Shown here piece after piece: positions 26,139 to 34,813 of a stretch of DNA of 64,000 nucleotides. The notes beneath the pieces were generated by a model that was given only the letters and a program-made list of their open reading frames with translations, had not been told where the DNA came from and did not search any database. The translations under genes and the position numbers were made by a program. The stretch comes from Streptomyces mashuensis (GTDB taxonomy: Bacteria > Actinomycetota > Actinomycetes > Streptomycetales > Streptomycetaceae): the NCBI RefSeq assembly GCF_014654785.1, contig NZ_BNBD01000001.1:930001-994000 (forward strand). The letters are read 5' to 3'. The first letter of the stretch is position 1. Every line of letters starts with the position of its first letter.

Positions 26139-27097
26139 GCAGGCACCGACAGCGACAGTGCGAAGCGTCCCTCGTCGTCCGTCCACCAGTGGCGCAACGT
26201 CAGGCCGGCCGCCGCCAGTTCCCGCCGGACACCCTCCTGGCGGAACTTCGCCGACACCTCCGTCCGCAGCTCCTCGCCGCGTTCGAAATGCACCGCCAGG
26301 TCCAGCGACGGGATCTTCACCACCGCCGGGCCGCGGGACCGCAGCCGCATCTCGATCCACTCCCGCTCCGCGTCCCACACCGCCACGTGGTCGTACCCCG
26401 CCGGGTCGAAGTCCGCGCCCAGCTCACGGTTGATGACCGCCAGCACGTTCTTGTTGAACGCGGCGGTGACGCCGCTCGCGTCGTCGTACGCCGCCACCAG
26501 CGTCGCCGGGTCCTTGACCAGGTCCGTGCCCAGCAGCAGCGCGTCGCCGTCGCCGAGGCCGGCGCGCAGTCCGCCGAGGAAGGCGGCGCGTTCGGCCGGC
26601 AGGAGGTTGCCGATCGTGCCGCCGAGGAAGGCCAGCAGGCGCGGGCCCGGCACCGGCGGCAGCGCCGGGCCGTGCTCGAAGTCGGCGACCACGGCGTGCA
26701 CCGACAGCCCCGGGTGCTCGGCGAGCAGCGCCTTCGCGGCGCCCGTGAGCGCGCTCTCGCTCACGTCCACCGGCACGTACGTCTCCAGGGAGGGCAGCGC
26801 GGCGATCAGGTGCCGTGTCTTGTCCGACGACCCCGAGCCCAGCTCGACGAGGGTGCGGGCGGGCACGGCCGCGGCGATCTCGGGGGCGCGGTCGCGCAGG
26901 ATCTGCCGCTCGGCACGGGTCGGGTAGTACTCGGGCAGCCGGGTGATCTCCTCGAACAGCTCGCTCCCGCGGGCGTCGTAGAACCACTTCGGGGGGAGTT
27001 GTTTCGGCCAGCGGGTCAGGCCCTCGGTGACGTCCTCGCGCAGCGCGGCAGCGGTTGCGTCCTGGGGCAGGGTACGGGTGAGGGCGAACTGGCTCAC
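26129..27097 (-). CDS. egtD: L-histidine N-alpha-methyltransferase EgtD
   Basis: SAM-dependent enzyme of 322 residues that trimethylates histidine to hercynine, the first step of ergothioneine synthesis. Visible features are PPKWFYDARGSELFEEITRLP near the N-terminus, the SAM loop VELGSGSSDKTRHLI, the acidic ribose ligand in YVPVDVSE, LAFLGGTIGN, and the histidine-pocket region AAFNKNVLAVINRELGADF. The C-terminal EVSAKFRQEG with a catalytic Glu/Ser-type pocket also matches the family. Length is typical (about 320). It is the last gene of the egtA-B-C-D order, 84 bp after egtC. Confidence 0.96.
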   Translation of the reverse strand: MSQFALTRTLPQDATAAALREDVTEGLTRWPKQLPPKWFYDARGSELFEEITRLPEYYPTRAERQILRDRAPEIAAAVPARTLVELGSGSSDKTRHLIAALPSLETYVPVDVSESALTGAAKALLAEHPGLSVHAVVADFEHGPALPPVPGPRLLAFLGGTIGNLLPAERAAFLGGLRAGLGDGDALLLGTDLVKDPATLVAAYDDASGVTAAFNKNVLAVINRELGADFDPAGYDHVAVWDAEREWIEMRLRSRGPAVVKIPSLDLAVHFERGEELRTEVSAKFRQEGVRRELAAAGLTLRHWWTDDEGRFALSLSVPAQG

Positions 27098-27181
27098 GGC
27101 ACAGGCTCCTTGCGCGGGAAATCGCGGAAATCGCGGAAGGGAACGGTGGGTGGGGTGGGGCTGGAAGAGTTACGCGGGCAG

Positions 27182-27967
27182 TCACACGGGCCGGTGGGAG
27201 AACCGCTCCGGCAGACGTTCGGGCAGGTGGGAGAGGGTCACACCGGCGCGGTCGGCGGTCAGCAGCGTGCGGTCGGGCACCTCGGCCCAGCGCGGGTCGT
27301 CGTCGTACGGCTCGGACGCCACGACCGTGCGGCTGCCGCCGGCGCCCTCGGCGAGGTACCACAGCGAATCGCCCCACGCCGTGGCGGCGATCGACACCCC
27401 GTCGGTGACCAGCAGGTTCAGCCGTGACCCGGGCGCCGCCTCGGCGACCGTCGCCGCCGTCACCGAGAGCGCCCGGCCCAGGTCGTCACCGGCCCGCAGC
27501 CGGTGCTCGGCCAGCGCCCACACGAACGCCGAGTCGCAGCGCGCCGCGAGCCGCAGCAGCGCCCCCGCGGGCAGCAGCGGCACCAGCGGCACCGCGGAGT
27601 CCGGCCAGCCGGCCACCGCGCCGTTGTGGCTGAACAGCCAGGGGCCGCCCGCGTACGGTGCCGCGGCCGCCTCGGAGTCGGCGCTCCGCTCCGTGGCGTC
27701 CCGCACCGCCGCCAGCAGCGCACGGCTGCGCACCACGCGCGCCAGGTCGGCGAACGACTCGTCGGCCCAGACCGGGCCCGCCCGCCGGTAGCGGGCCGGC
27801 CGCGGGTCGCCGGGCGCGTACCAGCCCACGCCGAAACCGTCCGCGTTGACCGTGCCGTTGCGCATGTGCCGGGGCGCCCACGACTGGCGCACCAGCGCGT
27901 ACGGGGGTGCGACCAGCGTCTCGCCGAGCGGTGCGTCGGGCCCGAGCACCGCGATGTGCCGGCACAT
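27182..27967 (-). CDS. egtC: Gamma-glutamyl-hercynylcysteine sulfoxide amidohydrolase EgtC
   Basis: Class II (Ntn-type) glutamine amidotransferase-fold amidase of 261 residues. The N-terminus MCRHIAVLG provides the catalytic Cys2 after Met removal. RQSWAPRHMRNGTVNADGFGVGWY and GPWLFSHNGAVAG are the diagnostic amidase motifs. It removes the gamma-glutamyl group from the EgtB product in ergothioneine synthesis. Its ATG shares one base with the egtB stop (TGATG), so translation is coupled. Length and motifs match mycobacterial and Streptomyces EgtC. Confidence 0.95.
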   Translation of the reverse strand: MCRHIAVLGPDAPLGETLVAPPYALVRQSWAPRHMRNGTVNADGFGVGWYAPGDPRPARYRRAGPVWADESFADLARVVRSRALLAAVRDATERSADSEAAAAPYAGGPWLFSHNGAVAGWPDSAVPLVPLLPAGALLRLAARCDSAFVWALAEHRLRAGDDLGRALSVTAATVAEAAPGSRLNLLVTDGVSIAATAWGDSLWYLAEGAGGSRTVVASEPYDDDPRWAEVPDRTLLTADRAGVTLSHLPERLPERFSHRPV

Positions 27968-29298
27968 CAGCGGCCTTCCGCGTCACGTGCGGTGCGGAAG
28001 CCGGCGAAGATCTGCCGCCGCTGCGGCAGGTCCCAGTTGCGGAACGTGCCGCGGCAGGCCACCGGGTCCACGGCGAACGACCCGCCGCGCAGCACCTTGT
28101 GGGCGCTGCCGAAGAAGACCTCGGAGTACTCCCGGTACGGGAACGCCCGGAACCCCGGGTACGGCAGGAAGTCGCTCGCCGTCCACTCCCACACGTCCCC
28201 GATCAGCTGCCGCACCCCGAGCGGCGAGGCCCCGGCCGGGTACGCGCCGGCGGCGGCCGGCCGCAGATGGCGCTGGCCCAGGTTGGCGTGGCCGGGCCCG
28301 GGGTCGTCGTCGCCCCACGGGTAGCGGCGGGAGCGGCCGGTGGCCGGGTCGTGCCGGGCGGCCTTCTCCCACTCCTCCTCGGTGGGCAGCCGCCGCCCCG
28401 CCCAGGCCGCGTACGCCGCCGCCTCGTACCAGCTGACGTGCAGCACCGGCTCGTGCGGCGGAACCTCCTCCGTCACCCCGAACCGGCGGCGCACCCACGT
28501 GCCGCCCTCGCGGCGCCAGAACAGCGGCGCCGTCAGGCCGTGCCGGCGCACCATGGCCCAGCCGTCGGGGTGCCACCAGCGGGGCTCGGCGTAGCCGCCG
28601 TCGTCGACGAACGCGCGGTACGCGCCGTTCGTCACCGGCAGCGTGTCCAGGTGGAACGGCGCCACCTCGCGGACGTGCGCGGGCCGTTCGTTGTCCAGCG
28701 CCCACGGCTCGGTGGACGTGCCCATCGTGAACGGCCCGCCCGGCACCAGCACCTCGGCCGGCAGCGCGGCGGCGTCCGGCGACGCGGGCGGGGGCGGCGG
28801 CGCGGACAGCGCGGCCGGGCCGCGCCGCAGCTGGTGGGTGATGAGCATGGTCTCGTCGTGCTGCTGCTCGTGCTGGGCGACCATGCCGAACGCGAAGCCG
28901 CCGTCCAGCAGCGGCCCCTCGCCGCGCAGCACCCCGCCGTCGAGCGCGTCCAGCACCCGGCCCCGCACCTCCGCGACGTAACCGCGCGCCTCGCGCGGCG
29001 GCAGCAGCGGCAGCCCGGGGCGTTCCGCGCGCGGGTGCCGGAACGCGTCGTACAGCGGGTCGATCTCCGGCCGCAGGGCCTCGGCGCCGGCCGCCGCGCG
29101 CAGCAGCCACACCTCCTCCTGGTTGCCGATGTGGGCCAGGTCCCACACCAGCGGCGACATCAGCGGCGAGTGCTGGGCGGTCAGCTCGGCGTCGGTGACG
29201 CATTCGGTGAGGAGCCGGGTGCGGTCGCGGGCGGCCAGCAGGACGCCCGCGACCTGTTCCCGGAGGGTGTCGGTGCCCGCCCCCGTGGTGCTGCTCAT
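27967..29298 (-). CDS. egtB: Hercynine oxygenase (sulfoxide synthase) EgtB
   Basis: Non-haem iron enzyme of 443 residues joining hercynine and gamma-glutamylcysteine with oxygen. The N-terminal DinB-like domain contributes the first iron ligand in WDLAHIGNQEE and the other two in MVAQHEQQHDETM (H-x3-H-x-E). The C-terminal half is a formylglycine-generating-enzyme fold: VPGGPFTMGTS, RLPTEEEWEKAA, DVWEWT, KVLRGGSFA and FRNWDLPQRRQIFAGFR. ATG 29298 was chosen because it overlaps the egtA stop by four bases (ATGA) and gives the family length; upstream in-frame codons are the Gly-rich tail of egtA in another frame. Confidence 0.96.
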   Translation of the reverse strand: MSSTTGAGTDTLREQVAGVLLAARDRTRLLTECVTDAELTAQHSPLMSPLVWDLAHIGNQEEVWLLRAAAGAEALRPEIDPLYDAFRHPRAERPGLPLLPPREARGYVAEVRGRVLDALDGGVLRGEGPLLDGGFAFGMVAQHEQQHDETMLITHQLRRGPAALSAPPPPPASPDAAALPAEVLVPGGPFTMGTSTEPWALDNERPAHVREVAPFHLDTLPVTNGAYRAFVDDGGYAEPRWWHPDGWAMVRRHGLTAPLFWRREGGTWVRRRFGVTEEVPPHEPVLHVSWYEAAAYAAWAGRRLPTEEEWEKAARHDPATGRSRRYPWGDDDPGPGHANLGQRHLRPAAAGAYPAGASPLGVRQLIGDVWEWTASDFLPYPGFRAFPYREYSEVFFGSAHKVLRGGSFAVDPVACRGTFRNWDLPQRRQIFAGFRTARDAEGR

Positions 29299-30629
29299 GG
29301 CCGGGCCCCCTCGCCGCCGAACCCGCCGAGCCCGCCGAACCCGCCGAGCCCGACGGGCCCACCGGACCCGCCGGCCAGGTCGAGCAGGTCGTCGGCCGGG
29401 CACCGGCCCCGCTCCACGTACCGCTCGGTGAACGCGTCTACCGCCGCCACCACCTCCGGCCGGGCACCCAGCCGGGGCAGCGCCTCACGGGCCGCGGCGA
29501 AACAGGCCACCGCGGCGGCGTGCAGCTCCGGGTCGGCCAGCCCGTGCCGCGCCGCCCGCCGCCACAGGGCGTTGCGCGGCGGCGGATGCGGGCTCGGCGC
29601 GTCCGCCAGCGCCTTCACCGCCCGGAAGGCGGTCTCCGACGCCGACGGATCGTCGAACAGGGCGGCCGTGACCGCCACCGGCACCACCCAGCCGTCCTCG
29701 CCCGGCTGCGCGTCGATCATGCGCAGCTCCAGGTGGCCGCGTGGCCTTATGGGCGGGAACAGCGTGGTCAGGTGGTACGCGACGTCGTCCATCGTGGGCG
29801 GCCGCGGCCGGCCCGTGCGCATCCACTCCCGCAGCGGCAGCCCGCGCTGCACCGCCCAGGGCGCCTCCTCCGTCCGGACGAACATCACCGGCGCGTCCAG
29901 CGCGTACGCCGCCCACGCCGCCCGCAGGTCCTGCCCCTCGGGCGGGGCCAGCGTGCGGAACGGGTCCATCCGGGCGTAGCAGGCCTGCCGGCTGGAGCGC
30001 CACCCGGTGGGGCGGCCCAGCAGCAGCGGGGAGTTGGCGAACGCTGCGGAGAGCACCGCCCCCAGCAGGTGGGCCAGGCGCCAGCGCCTGGCGTACCCCA
30101 GGGGGCCGGGTCCCTCGTGGCCGGCGTCGACGCAGACCTGGACCGAGGCCGTACGGCACATCACGTTCCGCCCGGCGGCGTTGATCCGGTCGTAGTACAC
30201 GATCATCGCGTCGTAGCGCGGCGTGTTCCGCACCCGTGGCGGCTCGTACCAGGGCTCCTTGCCGTAGCCCGCCAGGGCCAGGCCGAGCGTGCGGAGCTCC
30301 GCGCGGGCGAGCGCGAGGTCGTGCGAGAGTTCGTCCACGCAGGCGGTCAGCGACTCGGCGGGGCTGGAGCTGAACTCCAGCTGGCCGCCGGGCTCGATGG
30401 TGAACACCGACCTGAGCGGCAGGGCCCCGACCCGCTCGGCGGCCTCGGCCAGCCGGTGCGGTGCGACGGGGCGCGTCGGGTCGTGCAGATCGTGGACGAG
30501 CCATTCCAGCTCGGCCCCGACGAACCGGGGCGGCCCGGTCTTGAAGCAGATGCCGCGCACGAACGCGTCGGCCTCGGACTCGCCCACCGGCCCCGTGAGG
30601 GCGTCGTCGTCGGCAAAGCAGTCGGTCAC
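29295..30629 (-). CDS. egtA: Glutamate-cysteine ligase EgtA
   Basis: ATP-dependent ligase of 444 residues making gamma-glutamylcysteine for ergothioneine. FVGAELEWLVHDL holds the metal-binding acids; FTIEPGGQLEFSSSP, YYDRINAAGRNVMCRTASVQ and RGHLELRMIDAQPGEDG are characteristic of the GCS2/EgtA family. GTG 30629 was chosen because GGGAGGTGG is about six bases upstream; an earlier GTG at 30665 has no such site. The last 20 residues are a Gly-Phe-rich tail (GGFGGLGGFGG) encoded by two tandem 18-bp units at 29314-29349. It is the first gene of the operon; the promoter should lie in 30630-30737. Confidence 0.94.
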   Translation of the reverse strand: MTDCFADDDALTGPVGESEADAFVRGICFKTGPPRFVGAELEWLVHDLHDPTRPVAPHRLAEAAERVGALPLRSVFTIEPGGQLEFSSSPAESLTACVDELSHDLALARAELRTLGLALAGYGKEPWYEPPRVRNTPRYDAMIVYYDRINAAGRNVMCRTASVQVCVDAGHEGPGPLGYARRWRLAHLLGAVLSAAFANSPLLLGRPTGWRSSRQACYARMDPFRTLAPPEGQDLRAAWAAYALDAPVMFVRTEEAPWAVQRGLPLREWMRTGRPRPPTMDDVAYHLTTLFPPIRPRGHLELRMIDAQPGEDGWVVPVAVTAALFDDPSASETAFRAVKALADAPSPHPPPRNALWRRAARHGLADPELHAAAVACFAAAREALPRLGARPEVVAAVDAFTERYVERGRCPADDLLDLAGGSGGPVGLGGFGGLGGFGGEGARP

Positions 30630-30737
30630 GTTCGCCACCTCCCGTCCGTTGCTCCGTACCCGCAATCGGCGGCGAACAGTCGCGGAGCAGCCGGGACGGG
30701 GACAGGGGACGCCCGGAACCGGTCACAGGAGGGGCGG

Positions 30738-31493
30738 TCAGCCGGGGAAGAGGTCGGTGAAGGCACCCGTGGCGTCGGCCACGTCGCGGCCGAAGGGCAG
30801 GTTGAAGTCCCAGATGAGGAACAGCAGGAAGGCGATCATGGCGCTGTAGAGGCCGGCGAGCAGCAGCTCGCGGCCCGAGCGGCGGATCTGCAGGGTGTAG
30901 ATCAGCCCGACCGCCACCAGCGCCCCGCCGATCAGCCCGAACCACACCACCGCCGGCAGCGTCGGCCCGGCCCCCTGCGCCCGGGCGTTGCGGGCCGTGT
31001 CGGCGGCCGTGACCTGGTCGAGCAGCGGCTGGTAGGACTGGCTCTCGTGGTCGTCGCGGGGCTGGTACTCGGTGACGTCCGCCCGCACTTGGTCCAGCAG
31101 CTGGGCGCCCTTGTCGGTCAGCTCGCCCTTCGCCAGCATCACGGGCCACTCCTTGTCGACCACGTACGTCACGTACGTCCGGATGTCCTCGCGGGTGCGG
31201 TCCCGGGCGGCCGGGGCGTACACCTGCACGCGCTCGGACACCTCGTGCAGGGCCTGGGCCTCGGCGCGGACGGTGTCCTGCGCGGAGTTGCGGGCCTCCC
31301 AGACGCCGGCGATGGCCAGTCCCAGAACAATGGCGTAGACCACCCCCACCATCATGGTCATGTACTCGATCACGTCGGGGGTCTCGCTCGGGTCGTCGTC
31401 CTCGCCGAGGCGCCGCTCCCGCAGCACGGTGATCGACAGGACGACCGCACAGGCGGCGGCCATCGCGATGGCCAGAACCAGCCACTCGGACAA
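30738..31493 (-). CDS. DUF4239 (bestrophin-like) membrane protein
   Basis: Membrane protein of 251 residues. One helix at the N-terminus (LVLAIAMAAACAVVLSITVL), a second at YMTMMVGVVYAIVLGLAIAGVW, a soluble helical domain of about 100 residues rich in Asp, Gln and Arg, then two C-terminal helices (VVWFGLIGGALVAVGLIYTL and LLLAGLYSAMIAFLLFLIWDF). This is the DUF4239 layout, whose role is unknown; a channel-like role has been proposed from similarity to bestrophins. It lies 84 bp after the proline-rich exported protein gene on the same strand and 108 bp before the egtA start. Confidence 0.82.
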   Translation of the reverse strand: MSEWLVLAIAMAAACAVVLSITVLRERRLGEDDDPSETPDVIEYMTMMVGVVYAIVLGLAIAGVWEARNSAQDTVRAEAQALHEVSERVQVYAPAARDRTREDIRTYVTYVVDKEWPVMLAKGELTDKGAQLLDQVRADVTEYQPRDDHESQSYQPLLDQVTAADTARNARAQGAGPTLPAVVWFGLIGGALVAVGLIYTLQIRRSGRELLLAGLYSAMIAFLLFLIWDFNLPFGRDVADATGAFTDLFPG

Positions 31494-31520
31494 GGGAACC
31501 TCCCACAGGGGACCACGAGG

Positions 31521-31546
31521 ACGACGTGAGGTGACGACGTGAGGTG
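31521..31546. repeat. Two tandem 13-bp units upstream of the DUF4239 gene
   Basis: ACGACGTGAGGTG occurs twice head to tail at 31521-31533 and 31534-31546, 28 bp from the DUF4239 start codon and reading as CACCTCACGTCGT on that gene's strand. It could be a repeated regulator half-site or simple slippage. Confidence 0.7.
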
Positions 31547-31577
31547 ACGAAGGGGCGGGCGGGACGCGTGGCGGGGG

Positions 31578-32969
31578 TCAGCGGCCCCGGCCCCGGCTGC
31601 CGCGGCTCGACCGCGGGCGCAGCAGCGCCGCGGCCAGCACGGCCGGGGCGGTGAGCACCAGGGTGAGGACGACGACGGAGGTGCCGCCCCGGGGCGGGTG
31701 GGCCGCGGCGGCCTGGTGGTACGGGCGCAGGGTGGCGGGCGACCGGTGGGACCGGGCGGGCGGGTGCGCCGCCGCGGGGGGCGCGGGGTTGCTCTGCGAC
31801 GGGGAGGCGGGGGACGCCTGAGAGGCCGCGGCGGGCGGGGCGGCTGCGGCCGGGGGAGCGGGGGGTGCGGCCGGGGCACCTGGGCTGCCGGGCGCGCCGG
31901 GTGCCCCCGGGGCGCCGGGTGCGCCGGGGGCGCCCGCGCCCGGGGGCGCGGGCGCGGGAGGAGCCGGAGCCGGTGGGAGAGCGGGCGGCGGCACGGGGCC
32001 CGGCGGGAGCACCACGGGAGGGGCGGGCGGTGCGGGAGGTGCAGGCGGCGCGGGCGGGGCCGGGGCCGGCGGCGCCGGCGGTGCGGGTGCGGGTGCGGGG
32101 GGCGCGGGCGCAGGGGGCGCCGGTGCGGGAGGGGCCGGCGCGGGTGGGGCGGCCGGTGGTGGGGCTTCCCCCGGCGGTACGGGTGCCGGAGCCGGGGGTG
32201 CCGGAGCCGGCGGGGCAGGCGGTGCGGGGGCGGGCGGTGCCGGGGCCGGGGGTACCGGCGCCGGGGGTGCGGGCGGTGTGCCCGGTGCCGCGTCGCGGCA
32301 GCGGCCGAGGCGCAGGGCTGCCTCCAGGCCGCCGCCCGTGAGCCGGCCCCCGGCGCCCAGGCACAGGTCCACGACGCGCACGTTGGCGCCGGCGGCCGTG
32401 CCGCCGGGGGCGCCCGGCGGCACGACGACCGCATCGGCGCCCACGAGCCGTACGGCGTGGGCGTGGGCCGTGATGTTCTCGTCCGAGCGGGCCCGTACGC
32501 CCAGGAGACCCGGCTCGGTGCGCGGGGGCACGGGGTCCGGCGGGTCGGGCGGCACCGGGGGCCCGGCCGCCGGGCCGGGGCGGCCGGCCCGGGCCCGTAC
32601 GGTGACGTCGTCGGCGACACGGGCCCGCGCTGACACGGGCCCCGCGGTACGGGCCTGGACGTCGGGTCCGGCCAGGTCGGCTCGGCCACGGGCGAGGCGG
32701 CCGGCACCGACGCGCACGGTGCCGCCACGGGCGACCCGGGCACGCGCCGTCACGGGGCCCGCGGTGCGGGCGCGGACGTCGGGGCCGGCCAGGCCGGCAT
32801 CGGCGCGGGCGAGGCGGCCCGCGCCGACGCGCACGGTGTCGCCGTCGGCGGCGTGCGCGAGCGGCACCGGGCCCACGCCGAGGGTGCTCAGCAGCGCCAC
32901 CGCCGTCACCCACCCCGCACGTCCCGCCGTACGACCCGTCGTACGTCCCGCCCCGCCCGATGTGTCCAC
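31578..32969 (-). CDS. Exported proline/alanine-rich repeat protein
   Basis: Predicted protein of 463 residues. A basic N-terminus and hydrophobic core end at LAHAADGD (about residue 41), a signal peptide. Two near-identical 39-residue repeats follow (45-83 and 84-122). Residues 125-225 hold a small region with two cysteines (LCLGAGG, GRCRDA). Residues 230-385 are PPAPAPPAP repeats ending in collagen-like GAPGAPGAPGAPGAPGS. A hydrophobic helix (VVVLTLVLTAPAVLAAALL) and an Arg/Ser-rich tail close the protein, so it likely spans the wall with its C-terminus in the membrane. GTG 32969 has GAGGA eight bases upstream. No enzymatic motif is visible. Low complexity lowers confidence in the exact frame, but the signal and anchor agree. 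Confidence 0.65.
   Translation of the reverse strand: MDTSGGAGRTTGRTAGRAGWVTAVALLSTLGVGPVPLAHAADGDTVRVGAGRLARADAGLAGPDVRARTAGPVTARARVARGGTVRVGAGRLARGRADLAGPDVQARTAGPVSARARVADDVTVRARAGRPGPAAGPPVPPDPPDPVPPRTEPGLLGVRARSDENITAHAHAVRLVGADAVVVPPGAPGGTAAGANVRVVDLCLGAGGRLTGGGLEAALRLGRCRDAAPGTPPAPPAPVPPAPAPPAPAPPAPPAPAPPAPAPVPPGEAPPPAAPPAPAPPAPAPPAPAPPAPAPAPPAPPAPAPPAPPAPPAPPAPPVVLPPGPVPPPALPPAPAPPAPAPPGAGAPGAPGAPGAPGAPGSPGAPAAPPAPPAAAAPPAAASQASPASPSQSNPAPPAAAHPPARSHRSPATLRPYHQAAAAHPPRGGTSVVVLTLVLTAPAVLAAALLRPRSSRGSRGRGR
32604..32837 (-). repeat. Two 117-bp tandem repeats within the proline-rich gene
   Basis: The two units (32721-32837 and 32604-32720) each encode 39 residues starting TVRVGAGRLAR and ending near ARARVA. 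About 31 of 39 residues agree, and the DNA is similarly close, so the duplication is fairly recent. Confidence 0.8.
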
Positions 32970-33089
32970 GGGCGTGATCCTCGGGGCACCGCACAGGCCA
33001 CCCCCGGCCTCCCTCGTCTCATTCGTCCGATGGAGTGAATACCGGTGGGGGTGGCGCGATCAGCGGCTCACGCTGTGCTCGTTCCGTTC

Positions 33090-34733
33090 CTACGGCTGCT
33101 TCTCGCCGGTCGCGCGCTCCAGGACGGCACCGAGGTCGAGGCCGGGCGGCAGCGTGCCGAATGCCTGCCCCCAGTCGCCGGCCAGCCGGGACGCGCAGAA
33201 CGCGTCGGCGACGGCGGGGGTGCTGTGCCGCACCAGCAGGCTGCCCTGGAGCACGAGCGTCAGTTGTTCGGCGACCCGGCGGGCCGACAGCTGGGCCTGC
33301 GTCTCGTCCGCCAGGGTGCCGAGGAGCGCGCGCAGGCGCGCGATGGCGGCGTCCAGCCGGGCGTCCGCGCCCGCCGCGCGCTCCACCTCGGCGAAGTACG
33401 CGTCCAGCGCGGCGGGTTCGCGCCGCAGCACCCGCAGCACGTCGAGGGCGGCGACGTTGCCCGAGCCCTCCCAGATGGAGAGCAGCGGCGCCTCCCGGTA
33501 CAGGCGCGGCATGCCCGACTCCTCGACGTAGCCGTTGCCGCCGAGGCACTCCAGGGCCTCCGCGGCGTGCGCGCTGCCGCGCTTGCACACCGCGTACTTC
33601 CCGGCGGCCAGCCCGATCCGGCGCAGCGCCGCCTCGGCGGCATCACCGGCCAGCGACTGGTCGAGGGCCGCCGCCAGCCGCAGGGCGAGGGCGATCGCGG
33701 CCTCGGACTCGACGGCCAGGTCGGCGAGGACGGCGCGCATCAGGGGCTGGTCGACGAGGCGGGCGCCGAAGGCGCGGCGGTGCGCGGCGTGGTGCAGGGC
33801 CTGGCGGAGCCCGGCGCGCATCCCGGCGGCGGTGCCGAGGACGCAGTCGAGCCGGGTCATGTTGACCATCTCGACGATCGTGCGGACGCCACGTCCCGGC
33901 TCGCCGACCGGCCAGGCCACGGCCTGCTCGTACTCGATCTCGGCGGAGGCGTTGGAGCGGTTGCCGAGCTTGTCCTTCAGCCGCTGGAGCCGCAGGGCGT
34001 TGCGGGTGCCGTCGGGCAGCACGCGCGGCATGAGGAAGCACGTGAGGCCCTCGGGGCCCTGGGCGAGCATCAGGAAGACGTCGCTCATGGGCGCCGAGGT
34101 GAACCACTTGTGCCCGGTGACGAGGTACGAGCCGTCGCCGGCGGGCACGGCGGTGGTGGTGTTGGCGCGGACGTCGGAGCCGCCCTGCTTCTCGGTCATC
34201 GACATCCCGGCGATCAGGCCCCGCTTCTCCAGCGGCGGCCGCAGCCCGAAGTCGTAGGTGCGGGAGGCGAGCAGCGGCTCGTACGCGGCGGCCAGCTCCG
34301 GCTGGGCGCGGAGCGCCGGGACGGCGGCGTAGGTCATGGACACGGGGCAGCCGTGGCCGGGCTCGGCCTGCGCCCAGGCGTAGAACTTCGCGGCCCGCAC
34401 CAGGTGCGCGCCCTCGCGCGGCTCGGCCCACGGCGCGGCGTGCTGGCCACTGGCCACCGCGGCGGCCATCAGGTGGTGCCAGGCGGGATGGAAGTCCACC
34501 TCGTCGACGCGGTGCCCGAAGCGGTCGTGGGTGCGCAGGACCGGCGGGTACGCCTCGGCGGCGCGGGCCCACTCCTGCACCTCCTCCGCACCGGCGCGGG
34601 CCCCCAGCTCGCGCACCTCGGCCTCGCCCCAGGGCGCGTCGCGGCGCAGGGCCTCCAGGAGGGCGGGGTCGTCGGCAGTGCTGAAGCCCGTCAGCGGCGG
34701 CGGCTGGTTCAGGACGTCGTGCGTGGCGCTCAC
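33090..34733 (-). CDS. AidB-like acyl-CoA dehydrogenase
   Basis: Flavoprotein of 547 residues, longer than standard acyl-CoA dehydrogenases (about 380) because of the AidB-type extra N-terminal region (NQPPPLTGFSTADDPALLEAL) and C-terminal helices. GMSMTEKQGGSDVRANTT and GHKWFTSAPMSDVFLML form the flavin-contact middle domain; RRAFGARLVDQPLMRAVLADL and ECLGGNGYVEESGMPRLYREA are typical C-terminal motifs. AidB in E. coli binds DNA and limits alkylation damage, whereas actinobacterial relatives may oxidise isovaleryl-type CoAs. GTG 34733 is preferred over GTG 34739 because GGAGG sits five bases upstream. It diverges from a PaaX-family regulator. Confidence 0.9.
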   Translation of the reverse strand: MSATHDVLNQPPPLTGFSTADDPALLEALRRDAPWGEAEVRELGARAGAEEVQEWARAAEAYPPVLRTHDRFGHRVDEVDFHPAWHHLMAAAVASGQHAAPWAEPREGAHLVRAAKFYAWAQAEPGHGCPVSMTYAAVPALRAQPELAAAYEPLLASRTYDFGLRPPLEKRGLIAGMSMTEKQGGSDVRANTTTAVPAGDGSYLVTGHKWFTSAPMSDVFLMLAQGPEGLTCFLMPRVLPDGTRNALRLQRLKDKLGNRSNASAEIEYEQAVAWPVGEPGRGVRTIVEMVNMTRLDCVLGTAAGMRAGLRQALHHAAHRRAFGARLVDQPLMRAVLADLAVESEAAIALALRLAAALDQSLAGDAAEAALRRIGLAAGKYAVCKRGSAHAAEALECLGGNGYVEESGMPRLYREAPLLSIWEGSGNVAALDVLRVLRREPAALDAYFAEVERAAGADARLDAAIARLRALLGTLADETQAQLSARRVAEQLTLVLQGSLLVRHSTPAVADAFCASRLAGDWGQAFGTLPPGLDLGAVLERATGEKQP

Positions 34734-34760
34734 GGGCACCTCCGGTGGACGAGGATTACG

Positions 34761-34790
34761 TTTTCAGGATGCGTGATGCCGGACTGTAAT
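34761..34790 (+). promoter_or_regulatory. Candidate promoter for the PaaX-family gene
   Basis: TTTTCA (34761-34766) and TGTAAT (34785-34790), separated by 18 bp, resemble -35 and -10 boxes 24 bp before ATG 34814. ATTAC (34755-34759) and GTAAT (34786-34790) also form an inverted pair around this segment, a possible operator. The assignment is by eye only. Confidence 0.35.
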
Positions 34791-34813
34791 GGAAGGGATA
34801 GGGTGAGGCCGTC

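Noticed and set aside
29485..32994. Minus-strand open frame of 1169 codons across egtA, DUF4239 and the proline-rich gene
   Set aside because: The product is Arg/Pro/Gly-rich without domains and conflicts with recognisable proteins in another frame of the same strand.
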